A stretch of 64,000 nucleotides of DNA from Ramlibacter rhizophilus (lineage in GTDB: Bacteria > Pseudomonadota > Gammaproteobacteria > Burkholderiales > Burkholderiaceae_C), in assembly GCF_004681965.1 (NCBI RefSeq), contig NZ_SMLL01000002.1, positions 124,001 to 188,000 on the forward strand. Direction: 5' to 3'. The position numbers and the translations under genes are program-made. Shown here piece after piece: positions 38,209 through 46,906 of this stretch (position 1 is its first letter; each line of letters starts with the position of its first letter). Under the pieces are notes generated by a model. It ran no database searches. It had not been told where the DNA came from and saw nothing but the letters and a program-made list of their open reading frames with translations.

Positions 38209-39390
38209 TCAACCGCGTTCGACCGCGAGGGAAACCCCCATGCCGCCGCCGATGCACAGGGCCGCCAGGCCCTTGCGCGCTTCGCGCCGCTGCATCTCGT
38301 GCAGCAGCGTGACCAGGATGCGGCAGCCCGAGGCGCCGATGGGGTGGCCGATGGCGATGGCACCGCCGTTCACGTTGACCTTGGACGGGTCCAGCCCCAA
38401 GGCCTTGTTGACCGCGCAGGCCTGGGCGGCGAAGGCCTCGTTGAGCTCGAAGAGCTGCACGTCCTGGGCGTTCCAGCCTGCGCGCTCCAGCGCCTTGCGC
38501 GAAGCCGGCACGGGCCCCATGCCCATGGTGGCCGGGTCCAGACCGGCGGTGGCGAAGGAGGCGATGCGCGCGAGCGGCTTGAGGCCGAGCGAGGCCGCCT
38601 TCTTCGCGCTCATGACCACCACGGCCGCGGCGCCATCGTTGATACCGGAGGCATTGCCGGCCGTGACCGAGCCGGCCTTGTCGAAGGCCGGGCGCAGGCC
38701 CGACAGCGCTTCCGCGCTGGTTTTCTTGTTGATGAACTCGTCGGTGTCGAAGACCACCGGGTCGCCCTTGCGCTGCGGAATGCTGACCGGAACGATCTCG
38801 TCCTTGAACTTGCCGGCTTCCTGCGCGGCCGCGGCCTTCTGCTGGCTGGCCAGCGCCAGCGCGTCCTGGGCAGCGCGGTCGATGCCGTTCTCGCGCGCCA
38901 CGTTCTCGGCGGTGATGCCCATGTGGTACTGGTTGTAGACGTCCCACAGGCCGTCCAGGATCATGGTGTCCTGCATCTTCCAGTCGCCCATGCGCTGGCC
39001 GTCGCGCGAGCCCAGCAGCACGTGCGGGGCGGCGCTCATGTTCTCCTGGCCGCCGGCGACCACGATCTCGGAGTCGCCCCAGGCCACCGCCTGCGCGGCC
39101 AGCATCACGGCCTTCAGGCCCGAGCCGCACACGGCATTGATGGTCAGGCCCGGCACTTCCTTGGGCACGCCGGCCTTCATCAGTGCCTGCCGCGCCGGGT
39201 TCTGGCCCGCGCCGGCGGCCAGCACCTGGCCCATGATGACCTCGCCCACCTGCGCGGGATCGACCTTGGCACGCGCCAGGGCCTCCTTGATGGCGATGGC
39301 GCCCAGCTCGGTGGCGGGGATCTTGGCCAGCGAGCCGCCGAACTTGCCGACGGCGGTGCGGACGGCCGAAACGATGACGATGTCTTCCAT
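38209..39390 (-). CDS. phaA: acetyl-CoA C-acetyltransferase (beta-ketothiolase)
   Basis: This 393-residue thiolase condenses two acetyl-CoA. Active residues are Cys in [22 protein letters not shown], His in [16 protein letters not shown] and the C-terminal Cys in [10 protein letters not shown]. Start ATG at 39390 has AAGGAG eight bases upstream. It lies between phaC and phaB, the common Burkholderiales order. Confidence 0.97.
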   Translation of the reverse strand: MEDIVIVSAVRTAVGKFGGSLAKIPATELGAIAIKEALARAKVDPAQVGEVIMGQVLAAGAGQNPARQALMKAGVPKEVPGLTINAVCGSGLKAVMLAAQAVAWGDSEIVVAGGQENMSAAPHVLLGSRDGQRMGDWKMQDTMILDGLWDVYNQYHMGITAENVARENGIDRAAQDALALASQQKAAAAQEAGKFKDEIVPVSIPQRKGDPVVFDTDEFINKKTSAEALSGLRPAFDKAGSVTAGNASGINDGAAAVVVMSAKKAASLGLKPLARIASFATAGLDPATMGMGPVPASRKALERAGWNAQDVQLFELNEAFAAQACAVNKALGLDPSKVNVNGGAIAIGHPIGASGCRILVTLLHEMQRREARKGLAALCIGGGMGVSLAVERG

Positions 39391-39434
39391 GGACTGCTCC
39401 TTCTGAATGAGGTTCGGGTGTTCGCGCCCGCCTG

Positions 39435-41132
39435 CTAGGCCTTGGCCTGGACGTAGCGGCCCGGGGCGGGCTCGATGGGCTTGTACTTGCCGCGCCCGTA
39501 GCTCTTGGGCGCGGCGACCTGCTTGCCGGCGTGCGGCTTGAGCCAGGTGATCCAGTCGGTCCACCAGCTGCCCGGGTGCTCGGTGGCGCCGGCCAGCCAC
39601 TCGTCGAAGCTGCGCGGCAGCGCGTCGTTGGTCCAGTAGCTGCGCTTTTTCTTCACCGGCGGATTGATGACGCCCGCGATGTGGCCGGAGGCACCCATCA
39701 CGAAGCGCTTCTTGCCGCCCAGGTGGTTGACCGAGGCATAGGCCCCGCCGATGGGAACGATGTGGTCCTCGCGCGAGCCGTAGATGTAGGCGGGCATGTC
39801 GATGCGCGCCAGGTCCACCTTCTGCCCGCAGACCTTCACCTTGCCCGGCTTGGCCAGGTTGTTCTCGAAGTAGGTGTTGCGCAGGTACCAGGCGTACATG
39901 GGCCCCGGCAGGTTGGTGGAGTCGCTGTTCCAGTACAGCAGGTCGAAGGGCGGCGGCGTTTCGCCCTTGAGGTAGTTGCCCACCACGTAGTTCCAGACCA
40001 GGTCGTTCGGGCGCAGGAAGCTGAAGGTGGAGGCCAGCTCCTGTCCCTTGAGCAGGCCGCGGCGGCCCAGGTGCATCTCCCGGTACTTGACGAAGTTCTC
40101 GTCGATGAAGAGGTCCAGCACGCCGGTGTCGCTGAAGTCCAGGAAGGTGGTGAGCAGCGTGACCGAGGCGACCGGGTCCTCGCCGCGCGCGCGCGCCACG
40201 GCCAGCGCGGTGCCCAGGATGGTGCCGCCCACGCAGAAGCCCAGCGCATTGATCTGTTTCGAATTGCCGATCTCGCGCACGGTCTCGATGGCCCGCAGCG
40301 CCCCATCGCCCACGTAGTCGTCCCAGGTCTTGTCCTGCAGGGACTCGTCGGCATTGCGCCAGCTCATGACGAAAGTGCGGTGGCCTTGCTCCACCAGGTG
40401 GCGCACCAGCGAGTTCTCGGGCTGCAGGTCGAGGATGTAGAACTTGTTGATGCAGGGCGGCACCACGAGGAAGGGCCGCTCGTGGACCTTGGACGTGAGC
40501 GGCTTGTATTCGATGAGCTGGAACAGCTCGTTCTCGAACACGACGGCGCCTTCGGTGGTGGCGACGTTGCGCCCGACCTCGAAGACGCTCTCGTCGGTCA
40601 TGGACACATAGCCCTGCTGCAGGTCCTTCCAGAGGTTCTGCACGCCACGCGCGATGCTCTCTCCGCGGGTTTCGACGGCGCGCCTTTGCGCCTCGGCATT
40701 GAGCGCCAGGAAGTTGCTGGGGGCCGAGGCGGCCAGCCATTGCTCCACGGCAAAACGCAGGCGGCCCTTGGTCTTCTCGTCGGTCTCGGCCGCCTCGCAC
40801 ATTCCCAGCAGGGTGCGCGCGTTCAGCAGGTAGATGGCGGCGGAGAAGCTGCTGACCGGATTGCTGGACCAGGCCTCGGCCGCGAAGCGCCGGTCAGCGG
40901 CCTTGCCGTCCTGCAGGCCCTTGTTCCAGAGTTCGGCGGCTTCGGCGACATAGGCCTTGTGCAACTCCTGGAGCTTGTTCGCGTCGAACCCGATCGGCGC
41001 GGCGGGTGAGGCAGACGGAGTGCCCGCTGCGCCTGCCATGCGCTGGAACGATTCGAAGGCCTGGGTCCAGCCCTGCCCCAGTTGCTGCTGGATCTGGCTC
41101 GCGGCCTCGGCCCAGTCTGCCTGAGAATTCAT
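39435..41132 (-). CDS. phaC: class I polyhydroxyalkanoate synthase
   Basis: This 565-residue enzyme polymerises 3-hydroxyacyl-CoA on the granule surface. The lipase-like box is [10 protein letters not shown] with nucleophile Cys300, the Asp is in [10 protein letters not shown] and the His in [12 protein letters not shown]. Length and single-subunit form are class I (C4-C5 monomers). ATG has GAGGAG upstream. First gene of the operon; no phaR or phasin is in the window. Confidence 0.96.
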   Translation of the reverse strand: MNSQADWAEAASQIQQQLGQGWTQAFESFQRMAGAAGTPSASPAAPIGFDANKLQELHKAYVAEAAELWNKGLQDGKAADRRFAAEAWSSNPVSSFSAAIYLLNARTLLGMCEAAETDEKTKGRLRFAVEQWLAASAPSNFLALNAEAQRRAVETRGESIARGVQNLWKDLQQGYVSMTDESVFEVGRNVATTEGAVVFENELFQLIEYKPLTSKVHERPFLVVPPCINKFYILDLQPENSLVRHLVEQGHRTFVMSWRNADESLQDKTWDDYVGDGALRAIETVREIGNSKQINALGFCVGGTILGTALAVARARGEDPVASVTLLTTFLDFSDTGVLDLFIDENFVKYREMHLGRRGLLKGQELASTFSFLRPNDLVWNYVVGNYLKGETPPPFDLLYWNSDSTNLPGPMYAWYLRNTYFENNLAKPGKVKVCGQKVDLARIDMPAYIYGSREDHIVPIGGAYASVNHLGGKKRFVMGASGHIAGVINPPVKKKRSYWTNDALPRSFDEWLAGATEHPGSWWTDWITWLKPHAGKQVAAPKSYGRGKYKPIEPAPGRYVQAKA

Positions 41133-41225
41133 TGCGTCTCCTCGTTCACCACGCTTGTCGCTTCGTTTTGAGTATCACCCCAACTCGGCCCGACGCCAAA
41201 GCTCATCCGTAGAAAAAATCGTCCC

Positions 41226-41531
41226 ATGTACCTCGTGATCATCGGCTGGCTGTATGTCGTCCTGATGATGTCCGTCGCCGAAGCCACCAACACCACCGGG
41301 AGCGTCCTGGGTGCCGTGGTGACCTTCGTGCTGTACGGACTCCTGCCCGCGGGCCTGCTCGCCTACATCCTGGGAACGCCGGGCCGGCGCCGCGCCATCA
41401 AGGCCCGCGAGGCGGCCGAGGCCGCCGAAGCGCAGCGTGCGCGTGAGAACGCAACCGCCCGCTCAGGCGAGCCAGACACTGGCCGCGAAGCGGCCGCTGA
41501 CCCGGTCTCGCCGGTGCGAAAAGAACCGTGA
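41226..41531 (+). CDS. small two-helix membrane protein
   Basis: This 101-residue protein has two membrane segments (about 4-18 and 27-47) and a basic, Ala/Glu-rich cytoplasmic tail (KAREAAEAAEAQRARE). No known function. Its last 69 bases overlap the 3' end of the convergent pgeF gene, so the tail sequence is constrained by both frames. It is divergent from phaC. Confidence 0.75.
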   Translation: MYLVIIGWLYVVLMMSVAEATNTTGSVLGAVVTFVLYGLLPAGLLAYILGTPGRRRAIKAREAAEAAEAQRARENATARSGEPDTGREAAADPVSPVRKEP

Positions 41532-42236
41532 GGCTTGCGTGACGGTGCACCAGCCGGGGCTGCCGTCGTTGCCGTGGAGGGATTCGATGCCGCAGGCCCG
41601 CAGGCGGCGGCGGGCCAGCCCGGGCAGGTCCGCCAGCCACTTGCCTGCCGGCCGCGGCGTGAAGCAGGCATCGGCACCGGCATCGCCCGCGACGAAGGCT
41701 TCACGCACCTCGGGTCCCACTTCGAAGGCCTGCGGGCCGATGCAGGGCCCGAGCCAGGCATGCAGCCCCGGGGCCGCGCGTTCGAGCGGCTGGCCCAGTT
41801 CCCGGGCCAGCGCACCCACGGCCGCCTCCAGCACGCCGCGCCCCTGCGCTCCCAGGAGCCCGCGCCACCCCGCGTGGGCCGCCGCCACCGCCCTGCCCTC
41901 GTCGTCACACAGCAGCACCGGCAGGCAGTCCGCGACCATGATGGTGCAGGCCAGGCCGCGCGTGGTGCTCACGCAGGCATCGGCCTCGACACCATCGGGC
42001 GTGCCCGCGTCCAGCCGCAAGGCGGTGCTGCCATGCACCTGCCGCAGGAACACGGGCCTGGCCCCCAGCGCGGCGGCATAGCGCGCACGGTTCGCCGCCA
42101 CGGCGGACGGATCGTCCCCCACGTGGTCGCCCAGGTTCAGGCTGTCATAGGGCGGCGCGGACACGCCACCCTTGCGCGTGCTGCAGGCGGCCCGGACGCT
42201 CGCGGGGGCCGGCCAGTCGGGTCGCAGCAGGTCCAT
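41463..42236 (-). CDS. pgeF: peptidoglycan editing factor PgeF (YfiH, laccase-domain)
   Basis: This 257-residue multicopper-like protein of the YfiH family corrects mis-incorporated residues in peptidoglycan precursors; members were earlier called polyphenol oxidases. RQVHGSTALRL, ADCLPVLLCD and AAAHAGWRGLLG supply the conserved His and Cys metal or active-site ligands, and GPCIGPQAFEVG is the usual later motif. ATG start is clear. Downstream end overlaps the convergent membrane protein gene. Confidence 0.93.
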   Translation of the reverse strand: MDLLRPDWPAPASVRAACSTRKGGVSAPPYDSLNLGDHVGDDPSAVAANRARYAAALGARPVFLRQVHGSTALRLDAGTPDGVEADACVSTTRGLACTIMVADCLPVLLCDDEGRAVAAAHAGWRGLLGAQGRGVLEAAVGALARELGQPLERAAPGLHAWLGPCIGPQAFEVGPEVREAFVAGDAGADACFTPRPAGKWLADLPGLARRRLRACGIESLHGNDGSPGWCTVTQASRFFSHRRDRVSGRFAASVWLA

Positions 42237-42255
42237 GGCTTCGGGCTCGGAAATC

Positions 42256-42897
42256 TCAGGGCTCGTTGTCCGGGCAGCTCGAGGGCTGCGCCTTCTGGAA
42301 GGCCGGCAGCTGCATGCAGGCCTCGAAGGCGGCCATGGTGCGCGGCAGGCCCGAGAAGTCCGCGCCGAAGCGCTGTCCGTTGAAGATCTGCGGCACCAGG
42401 CAGCAGTCGGCCAGCGTGGGCGTCTCGCCCCAGCAGTAGGTCGAAGGCGGCAGCTGCGCCAGCTCGGCTTCGAAGGCCTCCAGGCCGACGCGCACCCAGT
42501 GGCGGTACCAGCTGTTCTTGGCGTCCTCGGACACGCCGATCTCGCGCACCAGGTACTTGAGCACGCGCAGGTTGTTCAGCGGATGGATCTCGCAGGCGAC
42601 CAGCTGCGCCAGCGCCCTCACCTGCGCCCGGCCGACGGCGTCGGTGGGCAGCAGCGCGGGCTGGGGATAGACCTCGTCGAGGTACTCGATGATCGCCATC
42701 GACTGCCCGAGGCGCTCCTGCGCGTCGTTGACCAGCGTGGGCACGAGCCGGGTGGGCGACACCGCCGCATAGTGCGGCTGCAGGTGCTCGCCCTTGGCCA
42801 GGTGCACGGGAACGTAGTCGTAGGGCAGGCCCTTGAGCTCCAGCGCGATGCGGACGCGAAAGGACGCGGAGGATCGGAAGTAGTTGTACAGCTTCAT
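42256..42897 (-). CDS. maiA: maleylacetoacetate isomerase
   Basis: This 213-residue zeta-class glutathione-S-transferase isomerises maleylacetoacetate, or maleylpyruvate, in tyrosine or gentisate degradation. The SSxSxRVR glutathione motif (NYFRSSASFRVRIALE), QSMAIIEYLDE, IHPLNNLRVL and GETPTLADCCLVPQ are diagnostic. I use the second ATG (42897): the eight-residue extension to 42921 is not conserved. It lies 19 bases upstream of pgeF. Confidence 0.93.
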   Translation of the reverse strand: MKLYNYFRSSASFRVRIALELKGLPYDYVPVHLAKGEHLQPHYAAVSPTRLVPTLVNDAQERLGQSMAIIEYLDEVYPQPALLPTDAVGRAQVRALAQLVACEIHPLNNLRVLKYLVREIGVSEDAKNSWYRHWVRVGLEAFEAELAQLPPSTYCWGETPTLADCCLVPQIFNGQRFGADFSGLPRTMAAFEACMQLPAFQKAQPSSCPDNEP

Positions 42898-43010
42898 GGC
42901 CCTGCAAGCATAAACGGCCATGCATTCTCGAACGCATTCGGCCGCCGGCTTGACCGCCCTGCCCCGGCTGGGGTCAGAATCACCCCTTGCAGACGTGAAG
43001 GAAGTACCCC

Positions 43011-44405
43011 ATGAAAGCCGAACAGAACGAGCTCATCACCCGCATCGGCCCCGGCACGCCCTGCGGCGAGCTGATGCGCCGCTACTGGCAGCCCGTAGCG
43101 CTGCTCGACGAATTCAACCCCGCGCTCGACCCGCGCATGCTGCAGCGCCCGGCCAAGGCCGTTCGCGTGCTGGGCCAGGACCTGGTGCTGTTCAAGGATG
43201 CCCAGGGTCGCTGGGGCCTGCTGGACCGCGACTGTCCGCACCGGGGCGCCGACCTCAACTTCGCGCGCCACGAGGGCGACGGCCTGCGCTGCCCTTTCCA
43301 CGGCTGGAAGTTCGACGTGAACGGCCGCTGCCTGGAGACGCCCGCCGAGCCCGTGGGCAGCCGCCTGTGCGAACGCGTGCGCCAGCGCAGCTACCCCGTG
43401 CAGGAGCGCAGCGGCATTCTCTTCGGCTGGCTGGGCGCCGAGGGCAGCACGCCGCCGCCGCTGCCGGACTTTGACGCCTTCGTGGCCCCGGGCACGCACA
43501 CCTTCGCCTTCAAGGGGCTGTGGCACTGCAACTGGCTGCAGGCCTTCGAGGTGGGGATCGATCCGGCGCACCCGTCCTTCCTGCATCGGTTCCTGAGCGA
43601 CGAGGCGCTGGAGGAGATCGGCGACAACGCGGGCGGCAAGCAGTTCCGCAGCGCCAGCGTCGGCGAGGCCGAGGGCCACCGCTGGCCCATGACGCGGATC
43701 ATGCGCGAGTTCCACCGGCCCGAGATCAGCTTCGAGCCGCGCCCCTGGGGCCTGCAACTCACGGCCCTGCGGCCCATGACCCCCGAGCTCACGCACGTGC
43801 GCGTCACGCAGGCGGTGTTCCCCAGCACCTTCGTCATCCCGCTGTCGGAGACGCTCACCATCACGCAGATGCACGTGCCGGTGGACGACACGCACACCTA
43901 CTGGTACTCGGTCTTCACCAGCTTCGCCGGGCCGGTGGACAAGGAGGCCATGCGCGCGCAGCGCCTCAAGTACACCCAGCTGCCGGACTACCTCCCCACC
44001 TCGGGGCGCCACAACCAGTGGGGCTACGACCCGGCCGAGCAGGCCAGCCGCACCTTCCTGGGCATGGGCGAGGACGACATCAACGTCCACGACCAATGGG
44101 CGGTCGAGAGCATGGGCCCCATCCAGGACCGCACCCGCGAGCACCTGGGCACCAGCGACAAGGTGATCATGGCCAACCGCCGCATGCTGATGCAGGCCAT
44201 CGAAGCCGTGCAGGCCGGAGGCGGCGCCCCGGGCGCGGCCGATCCGGCGCGCGCGCCGGAGCTTCGCGGTCCGGACACGGTCGATGGCATCGCCCCGGCC
44301 GGCGCCTGGCCACAGTGGTGGCGCGAGCGCGTGCAGGCCAAGCGCGACGGCGCGCCCTGGGCCGGGACGGCGGCACCGGCCTCGACGCCGGTCGCGGCCG
44401 AATGA
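43011..44405 (+). CDS. Rieske non-heme iron aromatic oxygenase, alpha subunit
   Basis: This 464-residue oxygenase is of the phthalate-dioxygenase type. The Rieske cluster ligands are C75, H77, C94 and H97 (CPHRGADL, CPFHGWKFD). The mononuclear iron site is in FEVGIDPAHPSFLHRF. It needs an external reductase, which is not in the window. It overlaps the glutamine-synthetase-like gene (ATGA), implying joint substrate use. The start ATG follows GAAGGAAGTACCCC. Confidence 0.9.
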   Translation: MKAEQNELITRIGPGTPCGELMRRYWQPVALLDEFNPALDPRMLQRPAKAVRVLGQDLVLFKDAQGRWGLLDRDCPHRGADLNFARHEGDGLRCPFHGWKFDVNGRCLETPAEPVGSRLCERVRQRSYPVQERSGILFGWLGAEGSTPPPLPDFDAFVAPGTHTFAFKGLWHCNWLQAFEVGIDPAHPSFLHRFLSDEALEEIGDNAGGKQFRSASVGEAEGHRWPMTRIMREFHRPEISFEPRPWGLQLTALRPMTPELTHVRVTQAVFPSTFVIPLSETLTITQMHVPVDDTHTYWYSVFTSFAGPVDKEAMRAQRLKYTQLPDYLPTSGRHNQWGYDPAEQASRTFLGMGEDDINVHDQWAVESMGPIQDRTREHLGTSDKVIMANRRMLMQAIEAVQAGGGAPGAADPARAPELRGPDTVDGIAPAGAWPQWWRERVQAKRDGAPWAGTAAPASTPVAAE

Positions 44406-45883
44406 GCCCGAGCTTCGCCGAGCGCTGCGGCGTCCACGACGAGGCGCGCGAAGCCGCGCTGGGGCGCCTTGCGCGCGAGATCGACCGGCACGGCCTGGAG
44501 CTGGTGCGCGTCGTCTGGTGCGACCTGCACGGCGTCACGCGCGGCAAGACCCTGACCGCGCGCGCGGTGGTGCCGGCACTGCGCGACGGCGTCGGCATGG
44601 TCAGCACGCTGATGCTCAAGGACAGCGGCGACCGCACCGCCTACAAGGTGTTCGAGCCCGAAGGCATCGCCTCCCTTCCCGGCTTTCAGGGCGCCAGCAA
44701 CCTCATGCTGCTGGGGGACCCCACCAGCCTGCGCGTGCTGCCCTGGGCCGACGGCACCGGCTGGCTGCGCGGCCAGCCCTGGTTCCAGGACGGCAGCCCC
44801 GTGGACCTCGACAGCCGGCGGGTGCTGCAGCGCGCGCTCGAACGCCTGGCCCAGCGCGGCTGGGGCTTCAAGTGCGGCCTGGAGGTGGAGTTCCACATCT
44901 ACCGCATCGAGGACACCGGCGCGCAACTGGACCCGCAGCGCGCCGAGTGGCCGGGCCTGCCGCCCGAGGTCAGCATGGTGCACCCAGGCTACAACCTCCT
45001 CACCGAGGGCTGGTTCGACATGGCCGAGGAGCCGCTTCGCATCGTGCAGCAAACGGCGCAGGCGCTCGAGCTGCCGCTCACGTCCCTGGAAATCGAGCTC
45101 GGTCCGAGCCAGGTGGAAGCGGTGTTCGAGGCGTCCGACGCGCTCACCGCGGCCGACCGCATGGTCCTGTTCCGGAGCAGCGTGCGCCAGGCCCTGCGGC
45201 GCGCGGGCTACCACGCCACCTTCATGTGCCGGCCGCCCTTTCCCAACATCATGTCCAGCGGCTGGCACCTGCATCAGTCGGTGGTGGACCTGGCCACGGG
45301 CAGGAACCTGTTCCGGCGCGATGCCCCGGCCGAAGGCACCGACCCGCTGAACGCGCGCCACGCCCTGTCGGACATCGGCGCGCAGTGGCTGGCCGGGCTG
45401 CTCGCCCACGCGCGCGGCATGGCGGTGTTCTGCACGCCCACGGCCAATGGCTACGGGCGCTTCCGCCCCAACGCCCTGGCGCCGCAGTCGGCCCTGTGGG
45501 GACGCGACAACCGCGGCGCCATGCTGCGGCTGGTGGGAAGCTGCGGCGACGCGGCCACGCGCATCGAGAACCGCATCGGCGAACCCGCGGCCAACCCTTA
45601 CCTGTACATGGCCTCGCAGATCCACGCCGGCCTGGACGGCATCGAGCGGGGCCTTGCGCCGCCACCGGCCACGGAGACGCCCTATGCGACGGCCGACGCC
45701 CTGCTGCCCACCAGCCTGGGCGAGGCGCTCTCGGCCCTGCAGGCCGACACGGACCTCACCGCCGCCTTCGGCAAACCCTTCGTCGATTACCTGCTGCAGA
45801 TCAAGCGCAGCGAGCAGACGCGGCTGGAGCAGGCCAAGGACCCGGAGGACTGGCAGCGCCGCGAGTACTTCAGCCGCATCTGA
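44402..45883 (+). CDS. glutamine synthetase-like gamma-glutamyl ligase
   Basis: This 493-residue protein has a GS fold (GLEVEFHIYRI, NIMSSGWHLHQSV, CTPTANGYGRFRPNALAP, NRIGEPAANPYLYMASQIHAGLDG) but resembles the PuuA/IpuC/aniline-type ligases that attach glutamate to amines rather than ammonia. Starting inside the Rieske gene stop, it suggests an amine substrate is gamma-glutamylated before or after ring oxygenation, as in aniline degradation. Substrate not determinable. Confidence 0.85.
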   Translation: MSPSFAERCGVHDEAREAALGRLAREIDRHGLELVRVVWCDLHGVTRGKTLTARAVVPALRDGVGMVSTLMLKDSGDRTAYKVFEPEGIASLPGFQGASNLMLLGDPTSLRVLPWADGTGWLRGQPWFQDGSPVDLDSRRVLQRALERLAQRGWGFKCGLEVEFHIYRIEDTGAQLDPQRAEWPGLPPEVSMVHPGYNLLTEGWFDMAEEPLRIVQQTAQALELPLTSLEIELGPSQVEAVFEASDALTAADRMVLFRSSVRQALRRAGYHATFMCRPPFPNIMSSGWHLHQSVVDLATGRNLFRRDAPAEGTDPLNARHALSDIGAQWLAGLLAHARGMAVFCTPTANGYGRFRPNALAPQSALWGRDNRGAMLRLVGSCGDAATRIENRIGEPAANPYLYMASQIHAGLDGIERGLAPPPATETPYATADALLPTSLGEALSALQADTDLTAAFGKPFVDYLLQIKRSEQTRLEQAKDPEDWQRREYFSRI

Positions 45884-45910
45884 TTTCCCTTAGCCCCATC
45901 AAGAAGAACC

Positions 45911-46210
45911 ATGATTCTCGAGATCGCCGACATCCGCATCCACCCCGGCCGCGAAGCCGAATTCGACCAGGCCATCCAGCATGGCCTCGCCACGGTCATC
46001 GCGAAGGCCCAGGGCATGCGCGGCTGGAAGGTCAACAAGTGCATCGAGACGCCGCAGCGCTACCTGCTGCAGATCTTCTGGGACACGCTGGAAGATCACA
46101 CCGTGAGCTTCCGGGAAGGACCGCTCTTCGCGCAGTGGCGTGCGATCGTGGGGCCCTTCTTCGCGGCACCGCCCCTGGTGGAGCACTTCACCCTGCTGGC
46201 CAAGAGCTGA
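45911..46210 (+). CDS. ABM-domain (antibiotic biosynthesis monooxygenase) protein
   Basis: This 99-residue dimeric alpha/beta-barrel ABM protein starts 28 bases after the GS-like gene. IRIHPGREAEFDQAI, MRGWKVNKCIE and LLQIFWDTLEDH fit the family. In such small operons it may be a cofactor-free monooxygenase or a carrier that protects a reactive intermediate. Confidence 0.87.
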   Translation: MILEIADIRIHPGREAEFDQAIQHGLATVIAKAQGMRGWKVNKCIETPQRYLLQIFWDTLEDHTVSFREGPLFAQWRAIVGPFFAAPPLVEHFTLLAKS

Positions 46211-46240
46211 TGTGAAGGAAGGCAGTCCGCCTTCCTGCGC

Positions 46241-46675
46241 TCAGAGGATCACCACCAGCACGCTGCAGGGGGAATGCTCGATCAGCGCCCCCGAGATGGA
46301 GCCGCGCCACCAGCGCGCGGCCCAGCTGTCCAGGTGCTTGTGGCCGACCACGATCAGGTCGGCCTCGATCTTGCGGGCGTACTTGGTGATCTCCTCGACC
46401 GCCTCGCCGACGACCACTTCGCCCCGCGCCGCGAAGCCCGCGCTTTCCAGGCGGTTCAGGCCATCGCGCAGGACCGCCTTGAACTTGGTGCGCTCGCGCT
46501 CCTCCAGTTCCACGTCGTAGACGCCGCCTTCCAGGCCGACGAAGCTCATGGTGGACGGCATGACCGCCACCAGGGCCAGTTCGGAACCGCTCCACTGGGC
46601 CAGCTCGCGGCAGCTGAGCAGGGCTTTCTGGCCCGCGTCGCTGCCGTCATAGGCCAAAAGGATTCGCTTGTACAT
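46241..46675 (-). CDS. universal stress protein (UspA family)
   Basis: This 144-residue single-domain Usp has ILLAYDGSDAGQKAL at the start and VVGHKHLDSWAARWWRGSIS at the ATP-loop position, followed by CSVLVV. ATG at 46675 gives the standard N-terminus. It faces the ABM gene. Role in stress survival is inferred from family only. Confidence 0.92.
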   Translation of the reverse strand: MYKRILLAYDGSDAGQKALLSCRELAQWSGSELALVAVMPSTMSFVGLEGGVYDVELEERERTKFKAVLRDGLNRLESAGFAARGEVVVGEAVEEITKYARKIEADLIVVGHKHLDSWAARWWRGSISGALIEHSPCSVLVVIL

Positions 46676-46770
46676 GCGCTCGCTCCCGATGGTGTGGATG
46701 GGCGCAGGATGACCCCGATCCAAGCGCGGCGGCAGACGAGGAAACCCGCAGTGGGCGGTAGCGAAGTTGC

Positions 46771-46871
46771 TCCCTCCCCCTCTGGGGGAGGGTTGGGGTA
46801 GGGGCCGCGCGCCGGCCATGCCACTTCTCTCGAGGCCCCCATCCCGGCCTTCCCCCAGAGGGGGAAGGTGT
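46771..46871. repeat. type A palindromic repeat, paired inverted copies
   Basis: Left copy TCCCTCCCCCTCTGGGGGAG onward, right copy from CCCCCATCCCGGCCTTCCCC to AAGGTG, with about 30 bases between. Arrangement matches the pair at 19781-19882 but with the copies further diverged. It lies between the Usp gene start and the end of the TpsB gene. Confidence 0.85.
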
Positions 46872-46906
46872 ATCAACCCGCGCCGTTCGAAGCCACGCGT
46901 GAGCCG

